DNA from: Gilliamella intestini
Lineage (GTDB): Bacteria > Pseudomonadota > Gammaproteobacteria > Enterobacterales > Orbaceae
Length of the DNA stretch: 64,000 nucleotides
Direction of reading: 5' to 3'
Assembly (NCBI RefSeq): GCF_900094935.1
Contig: NZ_FMBA01000009.1
Coordinates: 1 to 64,000 of the forward strand
The position numbers were made by a program, and so were the translations under genes. Under the pieces are notes generated by a model. That model was not told the DNA's origin and searched no databases. It worked only from the letters and a program-made list of their open reading frames with translations. The number at the start of each line of letters is the position of its first letter. Position 1 is the stretch's first letter. Shown one piece after another: positions 48,301-58,989 of the stretch.

Positions 48301-48335
48301 TACTCATCATGCATAACTAAAAGTGATTATGTGTT

Positions 48336-49034
48336 TTATTCATGCCGTGCTTTACGGGCTAAGTAATTACCGGTGCTTTGAATAAATTGTATAGCGATAA
48401 CTAAGATCAAAACGCAGATATAAGTAACAGTATTATCAAAACGTTGATAACCGTATGACACAGCTAAATCACCAATACCTCCAGCACCAATAGCACCAGC
48501 CATCGCTGTAGCACCAATTAAACCTATAGTAGCAGTTGTAAGCGTTAAAATTAAAGAGCTAAATGCCTCTGGTAACATAAAATACCAAATAATTTGTATT
48601 GGTGTCGCTCCCATTGATTGAGCCGCTTCAATAATACCACTATTCACGTCAAGTAATGAATTTTCAACTAATCTAGCAATGTAAGGAGCAACATAAAATG
48701 TTAACGGAACAATTGCTGCTATAGTGCCAATAGAGCTATTTACAATGACCTTTGTCAAAGGTTGGATAGCAACTAATAAAATAATAAAAGGCAATGAGCG
48801 AACTATATTAATAATCGGGTTGATAATACGAAACACTCGACGATTTTCTAATAGTCCATAAGGTCTTGTTGTAACTAAGCAAATACCAAGTGGAATTCCG
48901 ATTAATGAACCTAAAATTAAGGAGAAAACTACCATAATTAGGGTGTCATAGGATGCTTGAACAAATTGTTCAGTGGTTACTGATGTTGCAAAGCAAGAAG
49001 CCAAATAGTCAATTATAGTATTAAATATTTCCAT
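48336..49034 (-). CDS. metI: Methionine ABC transporter permease MetI
   Basis: 232 residues with about five membrane helices. The EAA loop is EAAQSMGATPIQIIWYFMLPEAF; RSLPFIILLVAIQPLTKVIV and AMAGAIGAGGIGDLAVSYGYQRF are near-identical to E. coli MetI. Its start overlaps the metN stop by 14 bases. Confidence 0.95.
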   Translation of the reverse strand: MEIFNTIIDYLASCFATSVTTEQFVQASYDTLIMVVFSLILGSLIGIPLGICLVTTRPYGLLENRRVFRIINPIINIVRSLPFIILLVAIQPLTKVIVNSSIGTIAAIVPLTFYVAPYIARLVENSLLDVNSGIIEAAQSMGATPIQIIWYFMLPEAFSSLILTLTTATIGLIGATAMAGAIGAGGIGDLAVSYGYQRFDNTVTYICVLILVIAIQFIQSTGNYLARKARHE

Positions 49035-50079
49035 TTTTACTCATCTCCCAATGTTTAATTTCAGTGACTTGAACACCGCGCTCACGTAAGTAATGTACTG
49101 ATTGTTTGATATTACTATCGTTACCTTTTAGTTGAACAAACATACTACCTAAAACCGTTTTTTCGATTTCTGACATATGGGCAAACAAAATATTGACGAT
49201 AACTTTTTGTTGCAGTATAAGGGAATTCATCACGGGTTCTGACGCAGATCGCCCTAAGAATTCGAGCTTAAATAATTTAATATTGTCTTTTTTACCTTCT
49301 ATTTCTAACAGATTTTCTACAACACCATTTGGAATTTGATTGTTGATCACTGAGCTAACAAAATTTTGAGTAGTTTGGTGTTTTGGTTGTCCAAATACCT
49401 CAAGTACATTACCTTGTTCAATGATTTTGCCTTTTTCCATTACTGCAACTTTATGGCAAATTTGTTCAATTACATGCATTTCGTGAGTGATTAACACGAC
49501 TGTTATTTTATATTTTTCATTAATTTTTTTGATTAAATCTAAAATAGCTTGAGTGGTTTGTGGATCAAGTGCTGAAGTTGCTTCATCACATAGTAAAATA
49601 TCAGGATCGTTGGCTAATGCTCGGGCGATACCAATGCGCTGTTTTTGTCCACCAGAAAGCTCTTTGGGATAGCTGTTAGCTTTATCACTTAATCCAACAA
49701 ATTCCAAAAGTTCATAGACTTTTTGTTTAATTGAATGTTTATCTTTTTTGATTAAAATTAAAGGAATAGCAATATTTTCAAATACGGTTTTTGATTCAAG
49801 CAAATTAAAATGCTGAAAGATCATACCGATTTTTTGGCGGGTTTGACGTAATTCAGTACTAGATAATTGATTTAATACTTTATTTTGAATAATGACATTG
49901 CCTTGTGTTGGCTTTTCAAGAAAGTTAATTAAGCGCACTAAGGTACTTTTACCTGCACCGCTGTAACCAATAATGCCATAAATATCACCTTTACTGATGG
50001 TTAAATTAATATCGTTTAAAGCTTGTGTAGTGACGCCATTTCTTTCATATTGTTTTGAGACATGTTCAAATTTAATCAT
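49021..50079 (-). CDS. metN: Methionine ABC transporter ATP-binding protein MetN
   Basis: 352 residues. Walker A GYSGAGKST (near 37-45), signature LSGGQKQRIGIARAL, Walker B LLCDEATSALDP and ITHEMHVIEQI in the ATPase domain; the C-terminal 85 residues form the NIL domain (LGRSASEPVMNSLI) that binds methionine for transinhibition. It is divergent from metQ. No met-box pair with the AGACGTCT consensus is seen in the intergenic region. Confidence 0.96.
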   Translation of the reverse strand: MIKFEHVSKQYERNGVTTQALNDINLTISKGDIYGIIGYSGAGKSTLVRLINFLEKPTQGNVIIQNKVLNQLSSTELRQTRQKIGMIFQHFNLLESKTVFENIAIPLILIKKDKHSIKQKVYELLEFVGLSDKANSYPKELSGGQKQRIGIARALANDPDILLCDEATSALDPQTTQAILDLIKKINEKYKITVVLITHEMHVIEQICHKVAVMEKGKIIEQGNVLEVFGQPKHQTTQNFVSSVINNQIPNGVVENLLEIEGKKDNIKLFKLEFLGRSASEPVMNSLILQQKVIVNILFAHMSEIEKTVLGSMFVQLKGNDSNIKQSVHYLRERGVQVTEIKHWEMSKNGNI

Positions 50080-50095
50080 TGTTCATCACCTATTT

Positions 50096-50197
50096 ATTTT
50101 GTTCTAGTTGAATAAGTGCTTGCTTAGGCAATTTGGCTGAATCATTTATTGCAGGTGTTTTTATAGCATATTCAACGATTGACAATAATTGATATAT
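50096..50197 (-). pseudogene. Unidentified frame remnant upstream of metN
   Basis: A 33-codon open frame (after a TAG at 50198-50200, ending TAA at 50096) reads IYQLLSIVEYAIKTPAIN, then SAKLPKQALIQLEQ. The composition is protein-like, but no start is present and I do not recognise the family. It may be the C-terminus of a gene lost from here, or chance. Confidence 0.2.
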
Positions 50198-50348
50198 CTA
50201 ACGGTATCACAGGTTAAATTGTTGCTCTAATAATCGTTTTTTATATCTTATTCCATATAGTTATAAGATAGAATTACTTGGAATAAATAAATGCTTTTTT
50301 CTGTGCTAGAGTGTATTTAATGCTTATAGCTTATAGAGGATAGCTAAA

Positions 50349-51197
50349 ATGAAAAATGCGTTTATCAAACAAAAAATATTTAAATACATATCAGTCGTTT
50401 TAGTTGCTAGTTCAGTGTTTTTGACCTCTGGTTGTGATAATTCGTCTAAACAAGTCGATAATCAGACAAAAAAAGAAATTAGCATGGGCGTATCACCAGG
50501 TCCATATAACGATCTTTTTAATGATGCTGTTAAACCCATACTTGAATCAGAGGGTTATAAGGTTAAATTAGTGAATTTTCCGCATTTACTTGAATCAGAT
50601 GTAGCTTTAAGTGAAGGTAGTATTGATTTAACCGTCGCACAGCACACAGCTTATATGAATGTATTTAATGCCCAGCGTAAAGCAAATTTAAAACCGGTTG
50701 TGCATGTACCATCGGTACCTGCGGCAATATTTTCAAATAAGTTCACCTCACTAACGCAAGTTTTTTCAGGAGCAAAAGTTGCTATTCCACAAGATGCTTC
50801 TAATGCTGCTCGTTCATATAATCTACTAGAAAAAGCTGGTTGGATAAAATTAAAAAATAATACCAACCCAATTATTGTTAGTAAAAATGATATTGCTCAA
50901 AATATTGCAGGTATTGAAATTATTGAAATGGATTCGGCCAATATTCCTAGAGTGCTTAATGAATTAGATTTTGCGGTAATTCCAGGTAGCATTGTTTATT
51001 CTGCTAATATTGACTCGAACAAAGCATTACTTTCTGAAACCATCATTCCTGACTTGGAAATTATGGTTGTAGTGAATGAAGGAAACGAAAATAGTCGATG
51101 GGCTCAAGATGTGAAGCGTATTTATCAATCTCAACAATTTAAAGATTATATGAAAACGCATAACCAAAATGGTTATTGGGTGATGCCTCAAGAATAA
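50349..51197 (+). CDS. metQ: Methionine-binding lipoprotein MetQ (NlpA family)
   Basis: 282 residues. A hydrophobic signal ends in LTSGC (lipobox Cys near residue 29). The NlpA domain follows: ISMGVSPGPYNDLFNDAVKPIL, GSIDLTVAQHTAYMNVFN, VAIPQDASNAARSYNLLEKAG and ELDFAVIPGSIVYSAN, as in MetQ. GAGGAT precedes the ATG. In E. coli metQ ends the metNIQ operon; here it is divergent, with 269 bases between the starts. Confidence 0.93.
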   Translation: MKNAFIKQKIFKYISVVLVASSVFLTSGCDNSSKQVDNQTKKEISMGVSPGPYNDLFNDAVKPILESEGYKVKLVNFPHLLESDVALSEGSIDLTVAQHTAYMNVFNAQRKANLKPVVHVPSVPAAIFSNKFTSLTQVFSGAKVAIPQDASNAARSYNLLEKAGWIKLKNNTNPIIVSKNDIAQNIAGIEIIEMDSANIPRVLNELDFAVIPGSIVYSANIDSNKALLSETIIPDLEIMVVVNEGNENSRWAQDVKRIYQSQQFKDYMKTHNQNGYWVMPQE

Positions 51198-51228
51198 GCA
51201 TAGCAAGGTAAAGTAAAGTAATAAAGAA

Positions 51229-51256
51229 AAGCCCGTTTGATAACGGGCATTTTAGT
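51229..51256. terminator. Bidirectional terminator, metQ and rhodanese gene
   Basis: GCCCGTT (51231-51237) pairs with AACGGGC (51242-51248). ATTTT follows on the plus strand; on the minus strand TTTTCTTTATT follows. It reaches the stop codon of the convergent rhodanese gene. Confidence 0.8.
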
Positions 51257-51581
51257 ACCTTGTCATCTGTTTATCAATTGTTAGCGCCCAAGCATCAATC
51301 CCTCCTGTAAGATTATAGAGAAAGTTAGGATCAAACCCGTTTTCTGCTAAATAATGAGCAACAGTTAGGCTACGTCTGCCGTGATGACAATAAATAACAA
51401 TATCGATTTCATCTGGAATTTTATCTAGATATAAAGGGAGCATATTCATTGGAATATGAGTTGCGTTACCAATACTGCAAATGGCTATTTCATTGGGTTC
51501 TCGTACATCGAGCAGAAATAGATTATCTTGCTGATTTAATTTTTGTGCAAGTTCTGTGGGAGTGATTTCTTTTATTGTCAT
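51252..51581 (-). CDS. Rhodanese-like single-domain sulfurtransferase
   Basis: 109 residues, a single rhodanese domain. LFLLDVREPNEIAICSIGNATHIPM is the CDC25-like entry, and the active-site loop is YCHHGRRS with catalytic Cys65; LTGGIDAWA is the family end. The C-H-H-G-R-R-S loop differs from E. coli GlpE (CYHGNSS), so I do not assign glpE. Thiosulphate or another sulphane donor is the usual substrate. No operon partner is evident. Confidence 0.85.
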   Translation of the reverse strand: MTIKEITPTELAQKLNQQDNLFLLDVREPNEIAICSIGNATHIPMNMLPLYLDKIPDEIDIVIYCHHGRRSLTVAHYLAENGFDPNFLYNLTGGIDAWALTIDKQMTRY

Positions 51582-51704
51582 TATTTAAAACTTATTAAAG
51601 TAATTGTAAAAAAGTTTCAGGAAACTATACGTTTTAGTATAAAACTTCAATTTTAAATTTATTAATAGCATCCTGCAAGGATATTGCAGGATGCTAGTTC
51701 TTAC

Positions 51705-54338
51705 TTAGGCTTCTAGTGCCTTGTTAATTTTTTCAAATAAATCTTTAGATAAATTTTCAATTTTTAGCAATGCTTCAAGTGCTTTTTGCATCTGCTGTTG
51801 ACGCTTTTTGTCATAACGTTTTAATCGAATTAGAGGATCGATAAGCCTTGCTGCAACTTGCGGATTTTTTTGGTTTAACTCAGTGAGAATCTCAACTAAG
51901 AATTGATAACCACTGCCATCTTCAGCGTGAAATGCCACAGGGTTATTATTTACAAATGCTCCAATTAATGCACGAATCCGATTTGGGTTGCTGAGTGTAA
52001 ATGAACGGTGAGTTAATAATTTTTTCACGGTAGCAAGAACATTCTTTTCTGGGCTTGTTGCGTTTAGTGCTAACCATTTGTCCATAACAAGTCCATCTTG
52101 ATGCCATTTGTCATCAAAGTTAGCCAATAACTCAGTTCGACAATCAAGTTCAGCTTTTACGGCTACACTCAAGGCGGCTAAACAATCAGTCATATTATTT
52201 GCTTGATAATATTGTTGGTTAACCAATGTATTGGCGTGCGAATTATCATCGGCATGAGCTAATAAAGTTAAACAACAGTTTTTAAGTGACCGCTTAGCAA
52301 TGTCATTATGTTTAATTTGATATTGTGATGTTTTATTGTGGTGATAAATGGCTAATAATTCATCATAAAGTTCGTTTGCAAAATGAGTTAACAAAAATAG
52401 ACGCACTTGATGAATTGCGATTGGATCAACCACAGTAAATAAATTCGCCAACTCGTTTTCAGATGGCAAGGTTAAGATTTGTGCAATAAGGAAAGGGTCA
52501 GTTTTTTCTGATAACAATACGGCTCTAAATGCATCTAATACTGAATCAGGCAACATTAAATTTTGATTTTCTTGATAATTTTTTACATTCAAGCGAACAT
52601 ATTTTGCTAATAACATTTGAGCTGCATCGTAACGGCTAAATGCGTTAGTAGCGTGTTGCATTAAGAAAATAAGATCATTATCTTGATAATCATAAGTTAA
52701 CTTAACAGGTGCTGAAAAATCACGTAATACTGAGATAATCGGTTTTTGAGTTACGTTATCAAAGATAAATTGTTGTTTTTTTTGTGTTAAATTTAAAACA
52801 TGGTGAACAGATTTGCCTTGGTATTGCAGTGGAATTATTTCACCATTATGTTGATATAACTCGATATCAAGTGGAATATGCAAAGCTTGTTTTTGCGCTT
52901 GATCTTGAGTAGCTGGCGTATATTGTTCTACTGTTAAAGTATATTGTCGATTTTTCTCATCATAATTATCGGTAACGGTTAATTCAGGTGTTCCTGATTG
53001 GCTATACCATAATTTAAATTGAGTTAAATCGATACCTGAGGCATCTTGCATGGCTGCAACAAAATCATCACAAGTTGCGGCACTACCATCATGGCGTTTA
53101 AAATAAAGTTTCATCCCTGCTTGGAATTTATCTTCTCCTAATAAAGTATGCATCATTCGAATAACTTCAGCGCCTTTTTCGTACACGGTGACTGTGTAAA
53201 AGTTATTCATTTCTATTACTTGTTCAGGCCGAATAGGGTGAGACATTGGGCTAGCATCTTCGGCAAATTGAACGGTGCGCAAAAGTTTGACATCTTCAAT
53301 GCGTTTTACTGCACGAGATCCCATATCAGCGCTAAATTCCTGATCTCGAAATACAGTTAATCCTTCTTTTAAACTAAGTTGGAACCAGTCGCGACAGGTT
53401 ACCCGATTACCAGTCCAGTTGTGAAAATATTCATGACCAATTACACCTTCAATACCTAGATAGTCATCATCTGTTGCTGTTTGTGGTTTGGCAAGCACAT
53501 ATTTTGAATTAAAGATATTTAATCCTTTGTTTTCCATTGCTCCCATATTAAAAAAATCAACTGCAACGATCATGAATATATCTAAATCATATTCAAGTCC
53601 AAAGCGTGTTTCGTCCCAACGCATGGCATTTTTTAAGCTTGTCATTGCCCACTGCGAGCGATCTAAATTACCTTTATCAACGTAAATTTCTAAATCAACT
53701 TTCCGTTTTGATTGCGTGATAAACTGATCTTTTAAAATATCAAAATCACCAGCAACTAATGCAAATAAGTAAGCCGGTTTTGGAAAAGGATCTTGCCATT
53801 GTACCCAATGACGTCCATCAGATAGATCGCCTTGCGCTATGCGATTACCGTTCGAAAGTAGATAAGGATAATGTTGTTTATTGGCAGTAATACGTGTTGA
53901 AAAGCGAGCAAGAACGTCAGGTCTGTCAAGATAATAGGTAATATGGCGGAATCCTTCTGCTTCACATTGAGTACAGAGTGCTTCGCCTGATACATATAAT
54001 CCTTCAAGTGCTGTATTATCAATTGGTTTGATTTCGTTAACAATCGTTAATGTAAATTCTGCTGGTACACGCTGAATGATTAAACCGGTGTTTGTGAGTT
54101 GATAATCATGCCATGGTTGTTCGTCAATATTAACAGAAATCAATTTAAGGTCTTCACCATCTAAAATTAAATTGTCCGCTTGATTATTTTTTTTAACAAC
54201 ACGGCTGCGAGCTGTGACGGTTGTTATTTCGGGTGCTAAATCAAAATCAAGATCAATGTCGGTAATGGTAAAATCGGGTGATTTATAATCAAGACGATTT
54301 TTGGCAATAGGCTGCGATTCAGGTGTTTTTATATTCAT
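51705..54338 (-). CDS. pepN: Aminopeptidase N PepN
   Basis: An M1 zinc aminopeptidase, 877 residues (E. coli 870). The GAMENKG substrate motif (near 272) and the zinc site HEYFHNWTGNRVT (near 305) with the distal Glu in SLKEGLTVFRDQEF are intact. A C-terminal alpha-helical domain fills the last 370 residues. It is divergent from pncB, as in E. coli. Confidence 0.97.
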   Translation of the reverse strand: MNIKTPESQPIAKNRLDYKSPDFTITDIDLDFDLAPEITTVTARSRVVKKNNQADNLILDGEDLKLISVNIDEQPWHDYQLTNTGLIIQRVPAEFTLTIVNEIKPIDNTALEGLYVSGEALCTQCEAEGFRHITYYLDRPDVLARFSTRITANKQHYPYLLSNGNRIAQGDLSDGRHWVQWQDPFPKPAYLFALVAGDFDILKDQFITQSKRKVDLEIYVDKGNLDRSQWAMTSLKNAMRWDETRFGLEYDLDIFMIVAVDFFNMGAMENKGLNIFNSKYVLAKPQTATDDDYLGIEGVIGHEYFHNWTGNRVTCRDWFQLSLKEGLTVFRDQEFSADMGSRAVKRIEDVKLLRTVQFAEDASPMSHPIRPEQVIEMNNFYTVTVYEKGAEVIRMMHTLLGEDKFQAGMKLYFKRHDGSAATCDDFVAAMQDASGIDLTQFKLWYSQSGTPELTVTDNYDEKNRQYTLTVEQYTPATQDQAQKQALHIPLDIELYQHNGEIIPLQYQGKSVHHVLNLTQKKQQFIFDNVTQKPIISVLRDFSAPVKLTYDYQDNDLIFLMQHATNAFSRYDAAQMLLAKYVRLNVKNYQENQNLMLPDSVLDAFRAVLLSEKTDPFLIAQILTLPSENELANLFTVVDPIAIHQVRLFLLTHFANELYDELLAIYHHNKTSQYQIKHNDIAKRSLKNCCLTLLAHADDNSHANTLVNQQYYQANNMTDCLAALSVAVKAELDCRTELLANFDDKWHQDGLVMDKWLALNATSPEKNVLATVKKLLTHRSFTLSNPNRIRALIGAFVNNNPVAFHAEDGSGYQFLVEILTELNQKNPQVAARLIDPLIRLKRYDKKRQQQMQKALEALLKIENLSKDLFEKINKALEA

Positions 54339-54496
54339 GTTGTTATGACCTTTTGGTTTGAAATCAATTTATATTTTATACTGATCGATATTATAGTCGA
54401 TTAAAAACAATCTTATTACATAATTAATCTATATCTTCATTATTATTCTGCTATAATCTTTGAAATTTTTATTTAAAGCAATAGCACTAAATTTAC

Positions 54497-55690
54497 ATGT
54501 TACCAGCAATAATTACATCAATATTAGATACTGATGCTTATAAGTTGCATATGCAGCAAGCTGTATTTCATTACTACCCTGAGGTAACTGTCGTTGCGCA
54601 GTTTCGTTGTCGTAGTGATGATTTATTGGGACAATATGTTGATGAAATAATACATCAAGTGAAATTAATGGAATCATTAGCGCTGTCTGATGATGAATTT
54701 AACTATTTATCAAATATTTCCTTTTTTAAATCTGACTATTTAAATTGGCTTAAAAAATGGCGTTTCAATAGTGATTTGCTCACTATAAAAAATGAAGATG
54801 GAGTGCTTTCTATTACAATTGAAGGTAAATGGCTAGATGTTATTCTATGGGAAGTGCCATTACTTGCCGTTATCAGTGAAATTGTTCATAAAGATCGTTC
54901 GCCTAATATTGGTGTCCCTGAAGCACTAGCTCGGCTAAAAGATAAATTGGCGTTGTTTAATGAAAAAACAGCTAATATGGATATGTCGGGCTTTAATTTA
55001 ATGGATTTTGGTACGCGTAGGCGTTATTCGTTTGTGGTGCAAGAGGCAGTTGTCAGTTATTTGAAAAACCATTTCACTAATTTTCATAGTACGAGTAATT
55101 ATTTACTGGCTTATCGTTTAGGGCTGACTCCTGTTGGAACGCAAGCACACGAGTGGTTTCAAGCTCATCAACGTTTAAGTGCTAATCTTCAAGATTGCCA
55201 AAGAAATGCTCTTCAGGTTTGGTTAGATGAATATCCTCATGACTTAGGAATAGCATTAACAGATTGTATTACAATGGATGCATTTTTACGCGATTTTGAT
55301 TTGCATTTTGCTTCTCATTATCAAGGGCTCCGCCACGATTCTGGTGATTCAATTCAATGGGGTGAAAAAGCGATTGCTCATTATCAGCAATTGGGCATAG
55401 ATCCACAAACTAAACTTTTGGTTTTTTCTGATAGCTTAAATTTTGATAAAGCGATTAAAATCTATCAACATTTTAATCATCGCGTAAAATTATCTTTTGG
55501 CGTTGGCGGTTTTTTAGCTTGTGATATTCCATCTAAAGATGCCAATACCAAAGCATTAAACATTGTGCTTAAATTAACGGAATGTAATAATCAATCCGTA
55601 GCTAAACTATCAGATAGTCCAGGTAAAACAATATCTCAGGATTTAGATTTTATTGATGAATTAAAACGAACTTTTAGTGTTAAACAATGA
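54497..55690 (+). CDS. pncB: Nicotinate phosphoribosyltransferase PncB
   Basis: Converts nicotinate to its mononucleotide in NAD salvage. 397 residues (E. coli 400). [25 protein letters not shown] at the N-terminus, [26 protein letters not shown] and [20 protein letters not shown] are characteristic. It lies between pepN and asnS, the same order as in E. coli. No strong ribosome binding site is seen; the alignment fixes the start. Confidence 0.96.
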   Translation: MLPAIITSILDTDAYKLHMQQAVFHYYPEVTVVAQFRCRSDDLLGQYVDEIIHQVKLMESLALSDDEFNYLSNISFFKSDYLNWLKKWRFNSDLLTIKNEDGVLSITIEGKWLDVILWEVPLLAVISEIVHKDRSPNIGVPEALARLKDKLALFNEKTANMDMSGFNLMDFGTRRRYSFVVQEAVVSYLKNHFTNFHSTSNYLLAYRLGLTPVGTQAHEWFQAHQRLSANLQDCQRNALQVWLDEYPHDLGIALTDCITMDAFLRDFDLHFASHYQGLRHDSGDSIQWGEKAIAHYQQLGIDPQTKLLVFSDSLNFDKAIKIYQHFNHRVKLSFGVGGFLACDIPSKDANTKALNIVLKLTECNNQSVAKLSDSPGKTISQDLDFIDELKRTFSVKQ

Positions 55691-55851
55691 TAATAATTCA
55701 TATTTAACTTATTATTAATACTAGAAAATAAAAATTAGTAATAAGAAACAACTTATTCAAGAATTCCATTTAGTTATGGGATAGTCTTTAGAATATATCT
55801 GTATTACTTTAAATATTACTTAAACAAATTAATGTAGAGATGGATAATTAA

Positions 55852-57255
55852 ATGACTTCAGTTGCACCTATTGTTGATGTGTTACAAGGCAAAATTGCTG
55901 TTGGTAGCACTATTTCAGTTCAAGGCTGGGTAAGAACTCGCCGTGATTCTAAAGCAGGTATTTCATTTTTAGCTGTTTACGATGGTTCCTGCTTTGATCC
56001 TATTCAAGCTGTTATTGAAAATAATTTACCTAATTATGAACAAGAAATCTTACGTCTAACAGCTGGTTGTTCGGTTAAAGTCACTGGTAAAGTAGTGGAG
56101 TCACCAGGTCAAGGTCAAAAATATGAATTACAAGCAACGCAAGTTGAAGTGTATGGCTTTGTTGACGATCCCGAAACTTACCCAATGGCAGCAAAGCGCC
56201 ATTCAATTGAATATCTTCGTGAAGTGGCTCACTTGCGTGCAAGAACCAATATTGTTGGTGCGATAACGCGTGTACGCCATACGCTTGCGCAAGCAATTCA
56301 TCAATTTTTTAATGATCGTGGCTTTTATTGGCTATCAACTCCTATTATTACCGCATCAGATACTGAAGGGGCGGGCGAAATGTTCCGCGTTTCAACACTT
56401 GATATGCTAAATCTGCCTAAATCTGATAATGGTAAAGTTGATTTTGATAAAGATTTCTTTGGTAAAGAAGCTTTTTTAACCGTTTCTGGACAATTAAACG
56501 CTGAAACTTATGCTTGTGCACTTTCTAAAGTTTATACTTTTGGTCCAACATTTAGAGCAGAGAACTCAAATACTACTCGCCATTTAGCTGAGTTTTGGAT
56601 GATGGAGCCTGAAGTAGCGTTTGCTGATCTAGATGATAACGCTAAGCTTGCTGAGGATATGTTGAAATATGTGTTTAAAGAAGTGCTAGAAAAACGTGCT
56701 GATGATATGCAATTTTTTGTCCAGCATGTCGATAAAGAAGCCATCAATCGTCTTGAAAACTTTATTAATGCTGATTTTGCTCAAGTGGATTACACTGATG
56801 CTATTACTATATTACAAAATTGTGATGCTAAGTTTGAAAATCCAGTTAGTTGGGGAATTGATTTAGCTTCAGAACATGAGCGTTATTTAGCTGAACAACA
56901 TTTTAAAGCACCAGTGGTAGTAAAAAACTATCCGAAAGATATTAAAGCGTTTTATATGCGTATGAATGATGACGGTAAAACGGTAGCGGCAATGGATGTT
57001 TTAGCGCCAGGAATTGGTGAAATCATTGGTGGATCTCAGCGTGAGGAGCGCTTAGATATGTTGGATAAGCGCATGGAAGAATTGGGACTCAAAAAAGAAG
57101 ATTATTGGTGGTATCGTGATTTACGTCGATACGGTACTGTACCGCATTCTGGTTTTGGTCTTGGTTTTGAACGTTTAATTGTTTATGTAACAGGCGTTCA
57201 AAATGTACGCGATGTGATCCCATTCCCAAGAACGCCGCGTAATGCAAACTTTTAA
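55852..57255 (+). CDS. asnS: Asparaginyl-tRNA synthetase AsnS
   Basis: A class II aminoacyl-tRNA synthetase, 467 residues (E. coli 466). An OB-fold anticodon-binding domain (about 18-105; [20 protein letters not shown]) is followed by the catalytic domain with motif 2 [21 protein letters not shown] (near 238) and motif 3 [15 protein letters not shown] near the end. The [15 protein letters not shown] segment is the ATP site. It is followed by the porin genes, as asnS-ompF are in E. coli. Confidence 0.98.
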   Translation: MTSVAPIVDVLQGKIAVGSTISVQGWVRTRRDSKAGISFLAVYDGSCFDPIQAVIENNLPNYEQEILRLTAGCSVKVTGKVVESPGQGQKYELQATQVEVYGFVDDPETYPMAAKRHSIEYLREVAHLRARTNIVGAITRVRHTLAQAIHQFFNDRGFYWLSTPIITASDTEGAGEMFRVSTLDMLNLPKSDNGKVDFDKDFFGKEAFLTVSGQLNAETYACALSKVYTFGPTFRAENSNTTRHLAEFWMMEPEVAFADLDDNAKLAEDMLKYVFKEVLEKRADDMQFFVQHVDKEAINRLENFINADFAQVDYTDAITILQNCDAKFENPVSWGIDLASEHERYLAEQHFKAPVVVKNYPKDIKAFYMRMNDDGKTVAAMDVLAPGIGEIIGGSQREERLDMLDKRMEELGLKKEDYWWYRDLRRYGTVPHSGFGLGFERLIVYVTGVQNVRDVIPFPRTPRNANF

Positions 57256-57540
57256 GTTGATTAAAATCCCTAACAAGAATTTATTGAGAGTTACAAAAGG
57301 TAGATATTAATCTGTTTTAGTTTAAAAAACAACCAAACAGGCTTGAATTTAGACTTAGACACTACATTTAATGAAAAGTTCGCTTGATTTTAAAAAAAAT
57401 TTATACATAATTTACACTACTGTAAAAAGTGGATAAAGATAATCAAAATATAATTATCTTTTGGATGAATAATTTTTAAACAAAATTGACACTAAACTTA
57501 TGGGATGTGTCTTTTTAAAAAATAACCATGAGGGTAAAAA

Positions 57541-58689
57541 ATGAAACGTAATCTATTAGCAATCGCTATCCCTGCTCTTTTAGTAGCAGCTGGTGCAAAT
57601 GCATCTATCGAAGTATGGAACAAAGATGGTAATAAAGTTGACTTTTACGGTCGAGTAAAAGCAGCTAACAACATTACTGACCGTGGTCAAGTTGGTGAAG
57701 GTGATGATACTTCAGCTCGTTTAGGTATGTCAGGTCAAACTCAAATCACTGACAGTGTAACTGGCTACGGTCGTTGGGAATATGAAGCAAAAGCAGGTAA
57801 AAATTCTGATAACGAAGTACGTTATGCATTTGCTGGTTTGAACTTTGGTGATGCAGGTTCATTCGATTATGGTCGCAATGACGGTGTGTTAAAAGCAATT
57901 ACTGCTTATACTGACGTTTTACCACAATTTGGTGGTGATGCATCAAATAACGATTGGAACGTTCTTTCAGCTCGTACTAAAGCTGTTGCAACTTATCGTA
58001 ACAACAACTTCTTTGGCTTAACTGACGATTTAAGTTTTGCATTACAATATGCTGATAATGGCGATAACTCAAATGGATTTAGAGAAGATGCTATCAGAGG
58101 TGAATCTCGTGAAGCTTGGGGTGCAAATGTTCAATGGAATATTTTTGACACTGGTTTAACTGCCGGTGCAGGTTACGCTCAAACTTCTGGTAGTGATAAT
58201 CGTCAAAGCACTTGGGCAGGTGGTCTTAAATACGATAATTATAATTTATATTTAGCAGCTAACTACTTCCAATCTAAATTTAAAGATGTATTGTCATATG
58301 GACCGACGCATAGAGGTACTTATAAAACTGCTGATGGTAAAGTTAGAGGTTTTGAATTAGTCGCTCAATATGGTATTGATTTAGAAGTGGGTCGTATTAC
58401 TCCATCTTTAGCTTATGTTCAACATAAAGTTAAAGCTGATGGCGTGAATTTTGTCGAAGATAATATTCGTTACCACAATAGCGGATTCAGCTCACCTGTA
58501 ACTAAATATGTATCTTTAGGTGCAACTTACGATCTAAACAAAAACTTCAGTGCAATTGTTGAATATAAATTCAATCTTCTTGATCGTAAAGACTATGGCG
58601 CAGCGAAAAATACTGCAAATTCACGTGGTGAAGGTACTAAACCAGGTACTAAAGATGTGTTAGGTGTTGGTTTAATTTACCAATTCTAA
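57541..58689 (+). CDS. General porin OmpF/OmpC family, first of two tandem copies
   Basis: 382 residues. A signal peptide ends near ANA-SIEVW (residue 21), then a 16-stranded porin barrel begins IEVWNKDGNKVDFYGRVKA. It has the constriction-loop motif GRNDGVLKAI... and ends with a C-terminal Phe (VGLIYQF), required for outer-membrane assembly. The mature N-terminus and repeated girdle motifs match enterobacterial OmpF/C. GAGGG precedes the ATG. A terminator and 257 bases separate it from the second copy. Confidence 0.95.
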   Translation: MKRNLLAIAIPALLVAAGANASIEVWNKDGNKVDFYGRVKAANNITDRGQVGEGDDTSARLGMSGQTQITDSVTGYGRWEYEAKAGKNSDNEVRYAFAGLNFGDAGSFDYGRNDGVLKAITAYTDVLPQFGGDASNNDWNVLSARTKAVATYRNNNFFGLTDDLSFALQYADNGDNSNGFREDAIRGESREAWGANVQWNIFDTGLTAGAGYAQTSGSDNRQSTWAGGLKYDNYNLYLAANYFQSKFKDVLSYGPTHRGTYKTADGKVRGFELVAQYGIDLEVGRITPSLAYVQHKVKADGVNFVEDNIRYHNSGFSSPVTKYVSLGATYDLNKNFSAIVEYKFNLLDRKDYGAAKNTANSRGEGTKPGTKDVLGVGLIYQF

Positions 58690-58706
58690 TCTCTTAATAT
58701 CTTATA

Positions 58707-58732
58707 AAAAGGCACTTAGGTGCCTTTTTTTC
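58707..58732 (+). terminator. Intrinsic terminator of porin copy 1
   Basis: AAAGGCAC (58709-58716) pairs with GTGCCTTT (58720-58727) across TTA, followed by a T-run. The same stem-loop type ends the second porin gene (GGCAC-TTCG-GTGCC). Confidence 0.88.
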
Positions 58733-58989
58733 ACCTTTTAAATTTATTCCTATCTAAAAAAATATTTTATGACTAAAAAAAGTCATAATAAGTATTAAAA
58801 TTTTCGAAAATTCGCAGATTTAATCTAAATTCCATTGTTAAATAGGCAATGTGACATTAGAGCCATGTTTATTAGGCAATAATGGCTATCACAGTAATAA
58901 TATAATTGCTAATTATTAGCAGTTATTTATTAAACCAGAGCAAAGTAATTTGCATCTTTAATAATATAAAATACCTTTGAGGGTAAAAA
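58733..58989. promoter_or_regulatory. Upstream region of porin copy 2
   Basis: No gene seen. TATAAAAT (near 58965) is a plausible -10, and AGCCAT (58860-58865) pairs with ATGGCT (58880-58885) in a possible leader hairpin. Operators for OmpR are not evident to the eye. Confidence 0.3.
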
